Shown here piece by piece: positions 4,543 through 5,713 of a DNA stretch of 5,713 nt. Within the stretch, counting starts at the first letter, position 1; the number at the start of each line of letters is the position of its first letter. Location: contig WSZY01000082.1 in assembly GCA_013139875.1 (NCBI GenBank), forward strand, positions 1 through 5,713, given 5' to 3'. The notes beneath the pieces were generated by a model. That model worked only from the letters and a program-made list of their open reading frames with translations, had not been told where the DNA came from and did no database searches. Made by a program: the position numbers and the translations under genes. This DNA is from Mariprofundaceae bacterium. Its GTDB lineage: Bacteria; Pseudomonadota; Zetaproteobacteria; Mariprofundales; Mariprofundaceae.

Positions 4543-5603
4543 CCCGTCTGCATGATACTCTCATTGTTGGAGCCGGCCTGGCCGGCTCTATTCTTGCCTA
4601 CAGGCTGACACTTGCCGGCCGGAACGTTCTTCTTGTCAGTGATCCTTCCATACCCTCCGCTTCACGTGTGGCCGCCGGCCTGATTAACCCTGTCACTGGT
4701 CAGAGACTGGTATTGCAGGGGGGTATTGAGGAGCTGTTGGCATCAGCTCAACGCACTTACCACGACATTGAAGCGCGGTTTGGCATCAACATTTTGCATG
4801 AGCGCGAGATGCTCCGGGTTTTTCGCTCCGGGAAAGAGAAGGAAATATGGGAAAACCGTATCCGGGATTCCACCTACCACCCCTATATCGATTGCAAACT
4901 TCATGATGACCCCTGCATTAATATGAACCATGGAGCTTTCCTTCAGCATCACACGGGATATCTGGATACCAACACCATGCTGGATGCTCTGCATCAGTGG
5001 TTTCGGGAGCAGAAGATCCTGATCGAAGCCCCACTGCTTTATGGCGATGTCACCATCGAAGCAGAGAACATCCAGTGGCAAGGTGTTCAGGCTGACAGAA
5101 TTATCTTTTGTGAAGGGTGGCGCAGCCAGAAGAATCCATGGTTCGACTGGCTGCCGTTCCAACCGGTCAAAGGGGAAATCCTTACACTTTCGACTGACTC
5201 AACGATTCCGGCACAGATGATCAATCGAGGGAAATGGCTCCTGCCCATCAACAAAGAAACCTTCAAACTTGGTGCAACCTATGAGCGGAATGAACTCAAT
5301 GAAACACCCACAGAAGATGCAGAACGGGAGCTGCTGGATGCCATGGAGGATATCTTTCTGACCAGACCTGCTGTCAGGGTTACAGATCATATGGCCGGTG
5401 TCCGCCCCGGTACAAAAGACAAGCAACCTTTTGTCGGCCTTCATCCCGAACATCTCCAACTGGGTATCTTTAACGGCTTCGGTTCGAAGGGAAGCCTGCT
5501 GATCCCGTGGCATGCCGAACAATTCACATGCTATCTTATCGATGGCACCCCCCTGCCCGAGCAGGCTGATATCCGGAGATGGCATGGCCAGAGTCCCGGT
5601 TAG
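4539..5603 (+). CDS. FAD-dependent oxidoreductase of the DAO family; possible MnmC(o)/MnmL-like tRNA-modifying enzyme
   Basis: This 354-residue cytosolic protein has no signal peptide. The N-terminal FAD-binding Rossmann fold shows [13 protein letters not shown] (8-20, GxGxxG) and an acidic Asp35 ending the second strand. [15 protein letters not shown] (40-54) is the loop that contacts flavin in this group and recalls the ASGNxxGxxYP loop of the MnmC oxidase domain. The middle carries PVKGEILTL (209-217), and the C-terminal FAD motif is [14 protein letters not shown] (287-300) plus [15 protein letters not shown] (312-326), typical of DAO (glycine/D-amino-acid oxidase) proteins. Known reactions of the family are oxidation of secondary or primary amines; the substrate here is not proven. 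The GTG start overlaps the msrB stop as GTGA, implying translational coupling; the nearby ATG at 4552 is out of frame. The end overlaps an MnmM-like methyltransferase by 20 nt, which suggests the tRNA cmnm5U34-to-nm5U34 step. Other amine oxidase roles remain possible. Confidence 0.87.
   Translation: MTRLHDTLIVGAGLAGSILAYRLTLAGRNVLLVSDPSIPSASRVAAGLINPVTGQRLVLQGGIEELLASAQRTYHDIEARFGINILHEREMLRVFRSGKEKEIWENRIRDSTYHPYIDCKLHDDPCINMNHGAFLQHHTGYLDTNTMLDALHQWFREQKILIEAPLLYGDVTIEAENIQWQGVQADRIIFCEGWRSQKNPWFDWLPFQPVKGEILTLSTDSTIPAQMINRGKWLLPINKETFKLGATYERNELNETPTEDAERELLDAMEDIFLTRPAVRVTDHMAGVRPGTKDKQPFVGLHPEHLQLGIFNGFGSKGSLLIPWHAEQFTCYLIDGTPLPEQADIRRWHGQSPG
4570..4588. repeat. Perfect GC-rich palindrome at the start of the FAD oxidoreductase gene
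   Basis: GAGCCGGCC and GGCCGGCTC are perfect 9-bp arms around a single T. As RNA it could fold into an 8-bp stem with loop CTG, about 30 nt after the GTG start. It encodes the GAGLAGS flavin-binding motif, so it may be a by-product of Gly/Ala codons, but it could slow translation or stabilise a structure at the msrB junction. Confidence 0.7.
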
Positions 5604-5713
5604 CACAGAAGTTCATCGATTCCTGAGCAGAAACATCAAGCCGGGCGATAGTGTCATCGATGCAACACTGGGTAATGGTCATGATGCCCTGTTTCTCGCC
5701 GGACATGTCGGCG
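5584..5713 (+). CDS. Class I SAM-dependent methyltransferase, YtqB/MnmM-like (rRNA_methylase family), N-terminal part
   Basis: Only the first 43 codons are inside the window. The protein begins [23 protein letters not shown] and then VIDATLGNGHDALFLAGHVG (24-43), which contains SAM-binding motif I. DATxGNGHDxxFLA is characteristic of the YtqB family (Pfam rRNA_methylase), whose B. subtilis member was shown to be MnmM, the enzyme that methylates nm5(s2)U34 of tRNA to mnm5(s2)U34. The ATG at 5584 is preceded by GGAG (5575-5578) with a 5-nt spacer and lies inside the end of the FAD oxidoreductase gene (20-nt overlap), so the genes are co-transcribed and probably coupled. Family assignment from the motif is good; the exact substrate is inferred, and other members carry older 'rRNA methyltransferase' labels. 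Confidence 0.82.
   Translation, partial: MARVPVSTEVHRFLSRNIKPGDSVIDATLGNGHDALFLAGHVG

Noticed and set aside
4743..5606. Minus-strand open frames of 139 and 135 codons inside the FAD oxidoreductase gene
   Set aside because: Antisense to a well-supported FAD oxidoreductase and without recognisable domains or start signals.

Overview
The window is a gene-dense stretch of a bacterial chromosome with roughly balanced base composition. The protein families (a YbiT-type ABC-F ATPase, a YhbQ-type GIY-YIG protein, a Host_attach family protein and a zinc-less MsrB) point to a proteobacterium. A gamma- or zetaproteobacterium seems most likely, but the genus cannot be fixed from this sequence. No RNA gene, CRISPR array, prophage or intact insertion sequence is visible, and no gene-free stretch reaches 300 bases.

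Left part (1-1839). An ABC-F ATPase gene runs leftward off the window edge. It is interrupted by an in-frame TAG exactly where the Q-loop glutamine of the second ATPase domain should be, and the homologous frame continues past the stop. Diverging from it is a small two-gene unit: a tiny lipoprotein, then a two-helix membrane protein with a CxxC...CxxC zinc-ribbon-like tail.

Middle part (1868-3043). Two genes point left: a 63-residue protein of unknown function and a Host_attach family protein. The latter has a perfect Shine-Dalgarno sequence, a consensus -10 box and a 6-bp tandem repeat between them. Diverging from the 63-residue gene is a GIY-YIG domain protein, with a 17-bp tandem repeat in the shared upstream region.

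Right part (3096-5713), all rightward. A membrane-anchored BEM46/ABHD13-like alpha/beta hydrolase is followed by a tight overlapping cluster: a methionine sulfoxide reductase B with a signal peptide and a second, better internal start; a DAO-family FAD oxidoreductase overlapping it by 4 nt; and the first 43 codons of a YtqB/MnmM-like methyltransferase overlapping the oxidoreductase by 20 nt.

The most promising hypothesis is that the last two overlapping genes act together as a split version of MnmC. The FAD enzyme would deacetylate-oxidise cmnm5U34 in tRNA, and the MnmM-like enzyme would methylate the resulting nm5U34. The other main points are the Q-loop amber codon and the two-start MsrB, which could give periplasmic and cytoplasmic forms.
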